From positions 46,759 to 110,758 of the forward strand of contig WGNM01000039.1 of the NCBI GenBank assembly GCA_016124575.1: 64,000 nt of DNA. The letters are read 5' to 3'. A program made the position numbers and the translations under genes. This stretch comes from Cryomorphaceae bacterium (GTDB taxonomy: Bacteria; Bacteroidota; Bacteroidia; Flavobacteriales_D; Sanyastnellaceae). The notes beneath the pieces were generated by a model. It saw nothing but the letters and a program-made list of their open reading frames with translations. It was not told the DNA's origin and searched no databases. Shown piece by piece: positions 8,209 to 15,341 of the stretch (the stretch's first letter is position 1; every line of letters starts with the position of its first letter).

Positions 8209-10179
8209 ATGTTCGACATAATTGAGCTGAATAGCAAGAAAGTTGCTGAGTTGCGTGAGATTGCTAAAGACTTGGAAATCAAGCAATTTGACAAACTAAA
8301 AAAGCAAGACCTTATTTACCAAATCCTTGATGAACAAGCTGTAAAGCCTGTTAAAGGTCAAGTGAAGGTAGAGACCCCAAAAGCAGAAGCACCTGCTAAA
8401 TCAAGAAACACGAGAAAGCCTGCAGAGACTAAGACCGAAGAGATTGCCTTTCCGGAAGAAAAACCAGCAGTTGACAAGCCTCGAAATGAACGACCTGCAG
8501 ACCGTGAGCGCAGAGACAATCGCGCACGAAACGACAGACAAAATGGTCCACGCGATGAGAATTCTCCACGCGAAGAAAGAGCGCCAAGAGAAGAAAGAGC
8601 ACCTCGCGAAGATCGTGGTCAACGAGAAGAAAGAGCGACGCGCGAAGATCGTGGATTGAGAGAGCCTCGTGAGCCTCGTGAAGAAAGAGCACCGCGCGAA
8701 AACCGCGAACCGCGTGAAGGTCGTGACAATCGTGAACCGAGAAACAATCGCGACAACCGCGATCGTGAACCACGCGAAAACAGAGACAACCGCGAGCCGA
8801 GAGAAAACCGAGACAATCGCGAGCCGCGCGATAACCGTGAACCGAGAGAAAATCGCGACAATCGCGAACCGCGTGAACCACGCGAGCCACGCGAAAACCG
8901 TGATCAAAATGATAACCGCGAGCGCAGAGACGACCGCAACCCCAATAGAAATCAAAATCCGAACCAGAACCCAAATCAGAACCCGAATCAGAACCCGAAT
9001 CAGAACCCAAATCAGCGTCGAGAAGATCAACGCGTTGGAAAAGCTGATGAGCATGGGTACAACTTCGACGGACTAATCATTGCTGAAGGTGTCCTTGAAA
9101 TGATGCCTGACGGTTATGGATTTATGCGATCTTCAGATTTCAACTACTTGAACTCTCCTGACGACGTTTACGTTTCTCAATCGCAGGTAAAACTATACGG
9201 CTTGCAAACAGGTGACACCATCCGTGGTGCCGTTCGTCCGCCTAGAGAAGGTGAAAAATACTTCCCTCTCATCAAGGTAGATAAAATCAACGGAAGAGAT
9301 CCTGCTTTTGTCCGCGACCGCGTACCGTTTAAATTCCTTACACCCCTCTTCCCTACTGAGCGCTTCCACTTGGCAGATAAAAACAGCAACGTATCGATGC
9401 GCATCATGGATTTGTTTGCACCAATAGGAAAAGGACAACGTGGAATGATTGTATCGCAGCCGAAGACAGGTAAAACGACCTTGTTGAAAGACGTTGCGAA
9501 TGCGATTGCTAAAAACCACCCCGAAGTTTATTTGATCATTTTGCTGATTGATGAACGTCCGGAAGAAGTTACCGATATGAAACGCAGCGTAAATGCTGAA
9601 GTTATCGCCTCAACATTCGATGAGCCGGCAGACCGCCACGTGAAAATCGCAAACCTTGTTTTGGAGAAAGCGAAACGTATGGTTGAGTGCGGACACGACG
9701 TGTGCATCTTGCTTGATAGCATCACACGTTTGGCAAGAGCCTACAACACTGTATCTCCAGCATCTGGTAAAGTGCTTACTGGTGGTGTTGATGCAAATGC
9801 GCTACACAAACCGAAACGCTTCTTTGGAGCTGCTAGAAACATCGAGAATGGTGGTTCGTTGTCTATCATCGCTACTGCGCTTACAGATACCGGATCGAAA
9901 ATGGACGAAGTGATCTTCGAAGAATTTAAAGGAACGGGTAACATGGAATTGCAACTAGATCGTCGGATTTCGAACCGTCGCATCTATCCTGCAATCGATA
10001 TCCTCACTTCTGGAACGCGTCGTGAAGATTTGCTGCTTGAAAAAGACGTGCTACAGCGCATTTGGATTTTGAGAAAGCACTTGGCCGACATGAATCCTAT
10101 TGAAGCCATGGAATTCATAAAAGACCGCATCACGAGCACGAAGAGCAACGAAGAGTTCCTCATTTCGATGAATAGCTAA
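8209..10179 (+). CDS. rho: Transcription termination factor Rho with long low-complexity insertion
   Basis: 656 residues, far longer than the ~420 of E. coli Rho. Residues 1-45 are the Rho N-terminal helical domain. About residues 95-275 are an insertion made of Pro-Arg-Glu/Asn-Arg-Asp repeats, ending in NQNP tetrads. A cold-shock-type RNA-binding domain follows (about 282-355, DGYGFMR). The ATPase core has the P-loop QPKTGKTT near 417-424, the Walker B Asp in LLIDERPEE near 448 and the R-loop region [20 protein letters not shown]. Hexameric RNA helicase that ends transcription at C-rich, G-poor rut sites. The DUF4199 gene starts 3 nt after its stop. Confidence 0.98.
   Translation: MFDIIELNSKKVAELREIAKDLEIKQFDKLKKQDLIYQILDEQAVKPVKGQVKVETPKAEAPAKSRNTRKPAETKTEEIAFPEEKPAVDKPRNERPADRERRDNRARNDRQNGPRDENSPREERAPREERAPREDRGQREERATREDRGLREPREPREERAPRENREPREGRDNREPRNNRDNRDREPRENRDNREPRENRDNREPRDNREPRENRDNREPREPREPRENRDQNDNRERRDDRNPNRNQNPNQNPNQNPNQNPNQNPNQRREDQRVGKADEHGYNFDGLIIAEGVLEMMPDGYGFMRSSDFNYLNSPDDVYVSQSQVKLYGLQTGDTIRGAVRPPREGEKYFPLIKVDKINGRDPAFVRDRVPFKFLTPLFPTERFHLADKNSNVSMRIMDLFAPIGKGQRGMIVSQPKTGKTTLLKDVANAIAKNHPEVYLIILLIDERPEEVTDMKRSVNAEVIASTFDEPADRHVKIANLVLEKAKRMVECGHDVCILLDSITRLARAYNTVSPASGKVLTGGVDANALHKPKRFFGAARNIENGGSLSIIATALTDTGSKMDEVIFEEFKGTGNMELQLDRRISNRRIYPAIDILTSGTRREDLLLEKDVLQRIWILRKHLADMNPIEAMEFIKDRITSTKSNEEFLISMNS
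8520..8910 (+). repeat. Imperfect Arg/Glu/Asn repeats within rho
   Basis: Degenerate in-frame repeats encoding variants of [12 protein letters not shown] and PRENRDNRE. The low complexity makes long open frames on the opposite strand (for example 8401-9054), which are artefacts. Confidence 0.85.
8950..9015 (+). repeat. 12-bp tandem repeat encoding NQNP in rho
   Basis: Five and a half copies of a 12-bp unit, consensus AATCAGAACCCR, start at 8950, 8962, 8974, 8986 and 8998. The unit keeps the reading frame, so copy number could vary without breaking the protein. Confidence 0.9.
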
Positions 10180-10182
10180 GGA

Positions 10183-10731
10183 ATGTCTGAAAACAAACTA
10201 GTTCTGCTTTGCGCTGGCCTGTGGCTTCTCGTGAAAGTGGTACTGAAATACACAGTATCCCTTGATCAAGGTGTTATGGTTGGGGTATTAATGAACCTGT
10301 TTTTCATTCTGCTCATAGCTGTTTTGTCTATCCGTAAGCACGTTATTGTTACACCAAAAAGCGAAAGCCATCTGCTCGACGACATACGTTCAACAGCGCG
10401 ACCTGTTTTGAAATATGCCGTCCTCGCTGCACTGCTTATAGGTTTATACAACTACGTAATTGCCGCCGAAGAAACAGCGCAGCACGAACAAGCGTTCAGA
10501 GAGCAACTGCATGAACAATACAGCAACGTTGAATCTTACAAGGAGTTTCAACTAGCAAACCCTGCATTCACCGACGTTTCAGCCGAAGACGCAGAAGCAT
10601 CAGCATTGGAAAGTTTTGAAAAGTTCAACCACCCCTTTGCTCAGGTTACTGTGTCTCTGATGGCGCTTGTATTAGCAGGATTGTTGTATGCCGGCTTTAC
10701 TGCGGTAATCTGGAGAAAACTATTGGGCTAA
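10183..10731 (+). CDS. DUF4199 family membrane protein
   Basis: 182 residues, four membrane segments (about 5-25, 28-48, 65-85 and 150-175) with an extracytoplasmic acidic helical stretch at about 90-145. This layout and the Bacteroidota context match DUF4199, a family without assigned function. It begins 3 nt after rho's stop and so is in rho's transcript. No catalytic motif is visible. Confidence 0.8.
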   Translation: MSENKLVLLCAGLWLLVKVVLKYTVSLDQGVMVGVLMNLFFILLIAVLSIRKHVIVTPKSESHLLDDIRSTARPVLKYAVLAALLIGLYNYVIAAEETAQHEQAFREQLHEQYSNVESYKEFQLANPAFTDVSAEDAEASALESFEKFNHPFAQVTVSLMALVLAGLLYAGFTAVIWRKLLG

Positions 10732-10777
10732 TTTAGTTGTTGTTAAAACGAACTAAAACAGCGATTCATTCGTTTAG

Positions 10778-10785
10778 TACCTTTG
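10778..10785 (+). promoter_or_regulatory. -7 promoter element of porT
   Basis: TACCTTTG, exact match to TAnnTTTG. It overlaps the TTG at 10783, excluding that codon as start and pointing to TTG 10804, 19 nt downstream. Confidence 0.6.
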
Positions 10786-10803
10786 ACATCAAAACCATTT
10801 GAT

Positions 10804-11517
10804 TTGAAGCTGTTAAGATCCTTATTACTTCTTGTTGCCTTGATTCAAGGAGGTGCGCTAATCGGCCAGTTGAAGCAGCGCAACCTTCCTGAATTCGACT
10901 ACAAAAAGTATCACTTCGGATTTTTGCTGAGCGTGAATAATTCTGACTTCTATTTCGACTACAAGCCTGATTACACGTTCAGTGATTCATTGTACGGCAT
11001 AGACAATCAGAAGCAACAAGGTTTCAACCTCGCTTTGCTCGCTTCATATAACTTAACTCCCAACATCCGCTTTCGATTCATACCCGGATTGAGCTTTCAG
11101 GATCGTGGATTGAATTATCGCTTTTTAGCGGCTGATGGAACCCAAGAATCTCAACTTAAGCGCACAGAATCGGTTTATCTTGATTTCCCGATACTTCTAA
11201 AATTGCGGACGAATCGGGTCAACAATTTTGCAGCCTACGCGTTAATTGGAGGGAAATACAGCAAAGACATGCAGTCTCAAAAAGATGTGAATAACGCTTT
11301 AGCAGCGGATGTGATCATAAAACTGAGAGACACCGACTATTCTTTGGATGTTGGTGGAGGGTTCGACTTCTTTCTACCGTTCTTTAAACTTAGTTTAGAA
11401 ATGAAGGTGGCCAATGGATTTCCAAATGTGCTCATCCAAGAAAACACAATCTATTCGAACCCCATTGAAAAACTTCGTACACGCACAGTTATCTTCTCTG
11501 TGTGTTTTGAAGGATAG
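10804..11517 (+). CDS. porT: PorT/SprT-type T9SS outer-membrane beta-barrel protein
   Basis: 237 residues from TTG 10804 (MKLLRSLLLLVALIQ, a clean signal peptide); the longer frame from TTG 10783 would start inside the promoter. The mature N-terminus LPEFDYKKYHFGF and the short amphipathic strands match PorT, an eight-stranded barrel needed for type IX secretion and gliding. Characteristic parts include the QGFNLALLASYNL and YLDFPILLKLR strands and a YALIGGKY turn. It fits with the eight T9SS cargo genes in the window. It lies between DUF4199 and a polysaccharide dehydratase gene, each with its own promoter. Confidence 0.85.
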   Translation: MKLLRSLLLLVALIQGGALIGQLKQRNLPEFDYKKYHFGFLLSVNNSDFYFDYKPDYTFSDSLYGIDNQKQQGFNLALLASYNLTPNIRFRFIPGLSFQDRGLNYRFLAADGTQESQLKRTESVYLDFPILLKLRTNRVNNFAAYALIGGKYSKDMQSQKDVNNALAADVIIKLRDTDYSLDVGGGFDFFLPFFKLSLEMKVANGFPNVLIQENTIYSNPIEKLRTRTVIFSVCFEG

Positions 11518-11519
11518 TC

Positions 11520-11527
11520 TATATTTG
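11520..11527 (+). promoter_or_regulatory. -7 promoter element of the nucleotide-sugar dehydratase gene
   Basis: TATATTTG, exact match to TAnnTTTG; it begins 3 nt after the porT stop and ends 5 nt before the ATG at 11532. Start codon and predicted transcription start nearly coincide. Confidence 0.55.
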
Positions 11528-11531
11528 GGGC

Positions 11532-13406
11532 ATGATTTTGCCAAATAGAAATACTCCGAGGTGGTTGATTTTCACAATCGACCTAACGATTTGTTTCTTT
11601 TCACTTTCACTGGCTTACCTTCTGAGATTTGAATTCGCCCCTCCTAAATTGGAGATCGCACTGGCAATTGCTTTCCTGCCAATATTCTTGGTAGTAAGAT
11701 CACTAACGTTCGTCATCTGGAAGACGTATGCCGGTATCATTCGATACACAAGCACGCAAGACTCTCAGCGCATCCTGATCACATTGTTAGCAGGTTCGGT
11801 TTTGTTTTACTCCTTGAACCTCTTCAAATTCCATTTTTTAGATGGTGTGTATTTTGTCCCCAACTCAATCATCGTCATCGACTTTCTTGCGAGTTTGTTC
11901 ATTATGATTTCAAGCAGAATTGCAGTAAAAGTCCTTTATCTGGAATTGAAAAGTCCGACCCGAGCGCGATCTAACATCGTTATTTTCGGCGCTGGAGAAG
12001 CGGGTGTAATCACGCAGCAAACATTGGAAAGAGATCGCGCCGCTGGACTTGCTGTAATCGCATTTATCGATGATGACAAGAATAAGTCGGGTAAAAAGAT
12101 CAATGGCGCGTCGATCTATCACAGTTCAAAAGCTGAAGAATTTTTCAGTCAGGGCAAGGTTGATCAACTGATCATTAGCATTCAAGAGTTATCACCGGAG
12201 CGCAAAGCGCAGATGATTGATCTGGCATTAAAATACAATGTGCGCGTTATGAACGTTCCACCCGTGGGCAAATGGATCAACGGTGAATTGAGTGTTCGGC
12301 AATTGCGCGAGATAAACATTGAAGATTTACTTGGAAGAACGGCTATCAAACTCAACAACCCTGCGCTAAACAATGAGTTCAGAGGCGCCCGTATTTTGGT
12401 AACTGGAGCTGCAGGAAGCATTGGCAGCGAGCTAGCTCGACAACTGATTGCACTTGAGCCCAAAGAGCTGGTTCTCCTAGACCAAGCTGAGACACCACTC
12501 TATGACTTGGAGCAAGAGTTTAGTCTGCTTCCAAACTACAAAGCTTGTCAGTTCGCTATCGCGGATGTTAGACAAAAAGACCGATTGCGACGCGCCTTTG
12601 AAAAATTCAAACCTGAATACGTTTTTCATGCAGCCGCCTATAAGCACGTTCCTTTGATGGAAGAAAATCCATCTGAAGCCATTCTCACAAATGTTTTGGG
12701 CACACGCAACCTCGCCGACTTGTCGAGCGAATTTAACGTCAAGCGCTTTGTCTTCATTTCTACCGACAAAGCCGTAAACCCGACAAGTGTCATGGGAGCG
12801 TCAAAACGGCTAGCCGAAATGTATGTTCAGGCATTGAATGGGAGCTCGAGCTGCGCCTTTATCACCACCCGATTCGGAAATGTATTGGGCTCCAATGGCT
12901 CTGTCATCCCGTTGTTTAAACGGCAAATAGAATCAGGCGGCCCATTGACCGTTACAGACCCTGAGATGACCCGCTTTTTCATGACGATACCCGAAGCGTC
13001 AGAGCTTGTGTTGGAAGCCTCAGTAATGGGCAAAGGGGGCGAAATATTCCTTTTCGACATGGGGGAAAGCGTTAAGATCATTGACCTTGCGAATAATATG
13101 ATTAAGCTCTACGGGTTGGAATTGGATAGAGACATTGAAATAAAAATTACCGGACTGCGACCAGGTGAAAAAATGTACGAAGAGCTCTTCTTTTCAGGTG
13201 AAAACCACATTCCAACCCACCATAAGAAGATTTTAAAATTGGGCATGCAACCGCATGAATACAGCATTATAGGCGACGAAATCAATGCCCTAGCAGAACT
13301 ATTCAGAGAGCAAGACAATGTAAAAATTGTCGCCAAAGTAAAATCGTTGGTTCCTGAGTACCGCAGTAACAATAGCACATACGAGCAGCTCGACCACAAG
13401 GCATGA
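11532..13406 (+). CDS. Membrane nucleotide-sugar 4,6-dehydratase/epimerase (FlaA1/PglF/WbpM type)
   Basis: 624 residues. Four to five N-terminal membrane helices (about 10-135) precede a CoA-binding-like Rossmann fold with GAGEAGV near 153 and a second, catalytic short-chain dehydrogenase domain with GAAGSIG near 292. The active-site segment STDKAVNPTSVMGASK lies near 410, with the Met and Lys typical of the inverting/retaining UDP-HexNAc 4,6-dehydratases rather than a YxxxK. Such enzymes make the first deoxy-sugar intermediate for surface polysaccharide or glycoprotein glycans at the inner membrane. The exact sugar nucleotide is not readable from sequence; UDP-GlcNAc is the usual substrate. 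Confidence 0.9.
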   Translation: MILPNRNTPRWLIFTIDLTICFFSLSLAYLLRFEFAPPKLEIALAIAFLPIFLVVRSLTFVIWKTYAGIIRYTSTQDSQRILITLLAGSVLFYSLNLFKFHFLDGVYFVPNSIIVIDFLASLFIMISSRIAVKVLYLELKSPTRARSNIVIFGAGEAGVITQQTLERDRAAGLAVIAFIDDDKNKSGKKINGASIYHSSKAEEFFSQGKVDQLIISIQELSPERKAQMIDLALKYNVRVMNVPPVGKWINGELSVRQLREINIEDLLGRTAIKLNNPALNNEFRGARILVTGAAGSIGSELARQLIALEPKELVLLDQAETPLYDLEQEFSLLPNYKACQFAIADVRQKDRLRRAFEKFKPEYVFHAAAYKHVPLMEENPSEAILTNVLGTRNLADLSSEFNVKRFVFISTDKAVNPTSVMGASKRLAEMYVQALNGSSSCAFITTRFGNVLGSNGSVIPLFKRQIESGGPLTVTDPEMTRFFMTIPEASELVLEASVMGKGGEIFLFDMGESVKIIDLANNMIKLYGLELDRDIEIKITGLRPGEKMYEELFFSGENHIPTHHKKILKLGMQPHEYSIIGDEINALAELFREQDNVKIVAKVKSLVPEYRSNNSTYEQLDHKA

Positions 13407-13418
13407 AGTCAAATTTCG

Positions 13419-13426
13419 TACTTTTG
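13419..13426 (+). promoter_or_regulatory. -7 promoter element upstream of the 13.4-kb gene pair
   Basis: TACTTTTG, exact match to TAnnTTTG, 17 nt before the ATG at 13443. Confidence 0.55.
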
Positions 13427-13442
13427 AAAACACACAAATGAT

Positions 13443-13844
13443 ATGGCAGTAGATAAGCACATCGAAATGGCTCAGTTGCAAGCTGAGATCGGAGAATACA
13501 TCGGACTGGGACAAAACAGTCTGATTTTCAACTACGAAGAGCGTCAAGGTGCGTTTATTTTGCGGCTAATCACTGTTAACCCACGTCACAATCAAAGCTT
13601 CTTATTTCATGTCTCTGAAGGCTCGTCGCAAATCGCTGCCTTAAAAGACATGTTGTCGTATGTCCGCGACTACAAAGACCGTGAAAGCTCGTACACCATC
13701 CAATGGTCGGTGAAAGGAGAGCAAATGTTGCACACCTCATATTTCAGTGCGAAGAATATTTTAGGAGCGCTCGACAAGTTTTACTACGATCGCGACCCCA
13801 ACAGCATCACTGTATTCAGTGTTATGCTCAACCCTATTTCTTAA
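13443..13844 (+). CDS. Conserved-looking hypothetical protein, 133 aa
   Basis: Soluble protein with no signal or membrane segment; an N-terminal helix (HIEMAQLQAEIGEYIGLG) is followed by alternating strands and a C-terminal helix before FYYDRDPNSITVFSVML. I recognise no family. A promoter element lies 17 nt upstream, and its stop codon shares one base with the ATG of the YigZ gene, so the two are translationally coupled. Confidence 0.7.
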   Translation: MAVDKHIEMAQLQAEIGEYIGLGQNSLIFNYEERQGAFILRLITVNPRHNQSFLFHVSEGSSQIAALKDMLSYVRDYKDRESSYTIQWSVKGEQMLHTSYFSAKNILGALDKFYYDRDPNSITVFSVMLNPIS

Positions 13845-14446
13845 TGGCCGATTCCTTTCAAACCTTAATTGCTCCGAGTGAGAGTTTGTATAAGGTGAAA
13901 GGCAGCAAACACCTTGGGTACGCCTACCCTATTTCATCTGAAGAAGACGTAAAACCGTTGATTGATGCTTTGAAGAAAGACCACTTCAATGCGCGACATC
14001 ATTGTTATGCATATCGCCTTGGGGCGGATGGTGAACGTTACCGTTCTAACGACGATGGTGAACCATCAGGAACGGCTGGCAAACCTATTTTGGGCCAATT
14101 ACTATCCTTCGAAATAACCAACGTGCTGATTGTAGTTGTGCGCTACTTCGGTGGGACGAAGTTGGGAACTAGTGGATTGATTGATGCCTACAAAACAGCC
14201 GCTAAAATGGCCATAGAAGAAGGCACAATCGTGGAACGAAAAGTAATGAGGACATTCGAAATTCAATTTCCTTATGCTGCTATGGGTGCTGTAATGTCGG
14301 TTTTTAAGGCACAGACATTGGAAATGCTTCACCATTCATTCGACAGCAGGTGTTACATTAAAAGTGAAACATCAAAAGAGAAGGCAGAAATCGCTGAGCA
14401 GCAACTATCTGAAATTGATCACGTTACCTTCGTTTGGGTGGTTTGA
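13844..14446 (+). CDS. YigZ/IMPACT family protein
   Basis: 200 residues from ATG 13844; a frame extending to 13703 overlaps the previous gene and is not needed. The UPF0029/IMPACT N-terminal domain is clear: HHCYAYRLG, the DDGEPSGTAG motif with KPIL, and VVVRYFGGTKLG followed by LIDAYKTAA. The C-terminal ~65 residues form the second small alpha/beta domain (DUF1949-like). The family is cytosolic and linked to translation or ribosome-associated control in other organisms, but bacterial function is not settled. It overlaps the upstream gene by one base and abuts the convergent methyltransferase gene with no spacer. Confidence 0.9.
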   Translation: MADSFQTLIAPSESLYKVKGSKHLGYAYPISSEEDVKPLIDALKKDHFNARHHCYAYRLGADGERYRSNDDGEPSGTAGKPILGQLLSFEITNVLIVVVRYFGGTKLGTSGLIDAYKTAAKMAIEEGTIVERKVMRTFEIQFPYAAMGAVMSVFKAQTLEMLHHSFDSRCYIKSETSKEKAEIAEQQLSEIDHVTFVWVV

Positions 14447-15214
14447 CTATTTTTTTTCGCAGAAGTAAATGATTTCTTCAGGAGTAATGGCATATCGCTT
14501 TTGTAGCTCCACACCTAGCTCGCTTGCAAAATGTGATTCCGTTACAACGAACCCTGCTTTTCGCAAACGATCACCATAGTCACGTCCGAATAATCTTACG
14601 TGATCGCGTTGCCAATACAAACGTTCTCTTTCAGCAGGATTGGTGATCGACTTGTCTTCTTCCGTTTTCGGATTTGAGTAGTCGATTGGCACTTGAAAAA
14701 TTCCCCACCCCCCTGGCTTCATTACCCGATAGAACTCGCGCATCACCTGGGCATCATCCTCGACGTGCTCGAGCAAATGATTTGCCATTAAGACATCAAA
14801 AGAATTGTCTTCAAATGGAATTTCGTGGACATCAAAATGGTGATCGGCCCAAGGAGAGACAAGGTCGCCTGTGACATACTCTAGGTTATTCATTTTTCTG
14901 AACAGACGCAAAAAGCAATATTCGGGAGCCATGTGCAACATTTTATGAGGCGCATTGAAAAAGTTGGTTCTCTCTTTCAAAAACAGCCATATCAAACGAT
15001 GTCTTTCAAGCGACAAGCTATTCGGCGCCAGCGCATTTTCTCTAGGGGTAATTCTGCCATACGGCAAGATTTTCCGGTATGTTTTACCATTGATAGGATC
15101 TTCAATGTTGTTACCAAAGTAAAAAGGCGAAATCAGTCGCAGGCCTAGATGAGCTACTTGCTGCAGGTAGTGGCGTGGGACAAACCGCGTAACGATAGAA
15201 ATAAGCGTATTCAT
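14447..15214 (-). CDS. Class I SAM-dependent methyltransferase
   Basis: 255 residues. The core has a Methyltransf_11 pattern: MLHMAPEY in place of the usual glycine-rich loop, then VTGDLVSPWADHHFD, IPFEDNSFDVLMANHLLEH and MREFYRVMKPGGWG. The N-terminal ~85 residues are an extra helical part. The glycine-rich motif I is poor, so AdoMet binding is inferred from the later motifs. Substrate unknown; similar proteins lie in glycan loci. Its start is only 6 nt from a -7 element. Confidence 0.8.
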   Translation of the reverse strand: MNTLISIVTRFVPRHYLQQVAHLGLRLISPFYFGNNIEDPINGKTYRKILPYGRITPRENALAPNSLSLERHRLIWLFLKERTNFFNAPHKMLHMAPEYCFLRLFRKMNNLEYVTGDLVSPWADHHFDVHEIPFEDNSFDVLMANHLLEHVEDDAQVMREFYRVMKPGGWGIFQVPIDYSNPKTEEDKSITNPAERERLYWQRDHVRLFGRDYGDRLRKAGFVVTESHFASELGVELQKRYAITPEEIIYFCEKK

Positions 15215-15219
15215 TGGTG

Positions 15220-15227
15220 CGAAGATA
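15220..15227 (-). promoter_or_regulatory. Candidate -7 promoter element of the methyltransferase gene
   Basis: On the minus strand TATCTTCG followed by CA, the C-variant of TAnnTTTG. A TTTG is found 16 nt upstream at 15244-15247 as a possible -33 element. The ATG (15214) is 6 nt after the element. Confidence 0.5.
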
Positions 15228-15269
15228 ATGCGAATGAATGAACCAAAGTGCTAAAGAACCAATAGACAA

Positions 15270-15302
15270 ACAAAAACCCGCTTACCAAGGCAAGCGGGTT
15301 CT
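15270..15302 (-). terminator. Terminator of the FG-GAP/ASPIC gene
   Basis: AACCCGCTT (15275-15283) pairs with AAGCGGGTT (15292-15300). On the minus strand the stem is followed by a T run (15271-15276 is CAAAAA on the plus strand). It lies 40 nt after the stop of the 15342-18182 gene. Confidence 0.8.
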
Positions 15303-15341
15303 TTATATGTTGAAGGGAGTTCCTCTCCCTATCTGAAAAAC

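Noticed and set aside
8401..9076. Long open frames on both strands within the rho insertion (such as 8401-9054 minus and 8669-9076 plus)
   Set aside because: They result from the low-complexity Arg/Glu/Asn codons of rho; the translations are repetitive and resemble no protein.
13703..13843. Longer N-terminus for the YigZ gene
   Set aside because: It would overlap the upstream gene in another frame by 142 nt; the family starts at the ATG at 13844.
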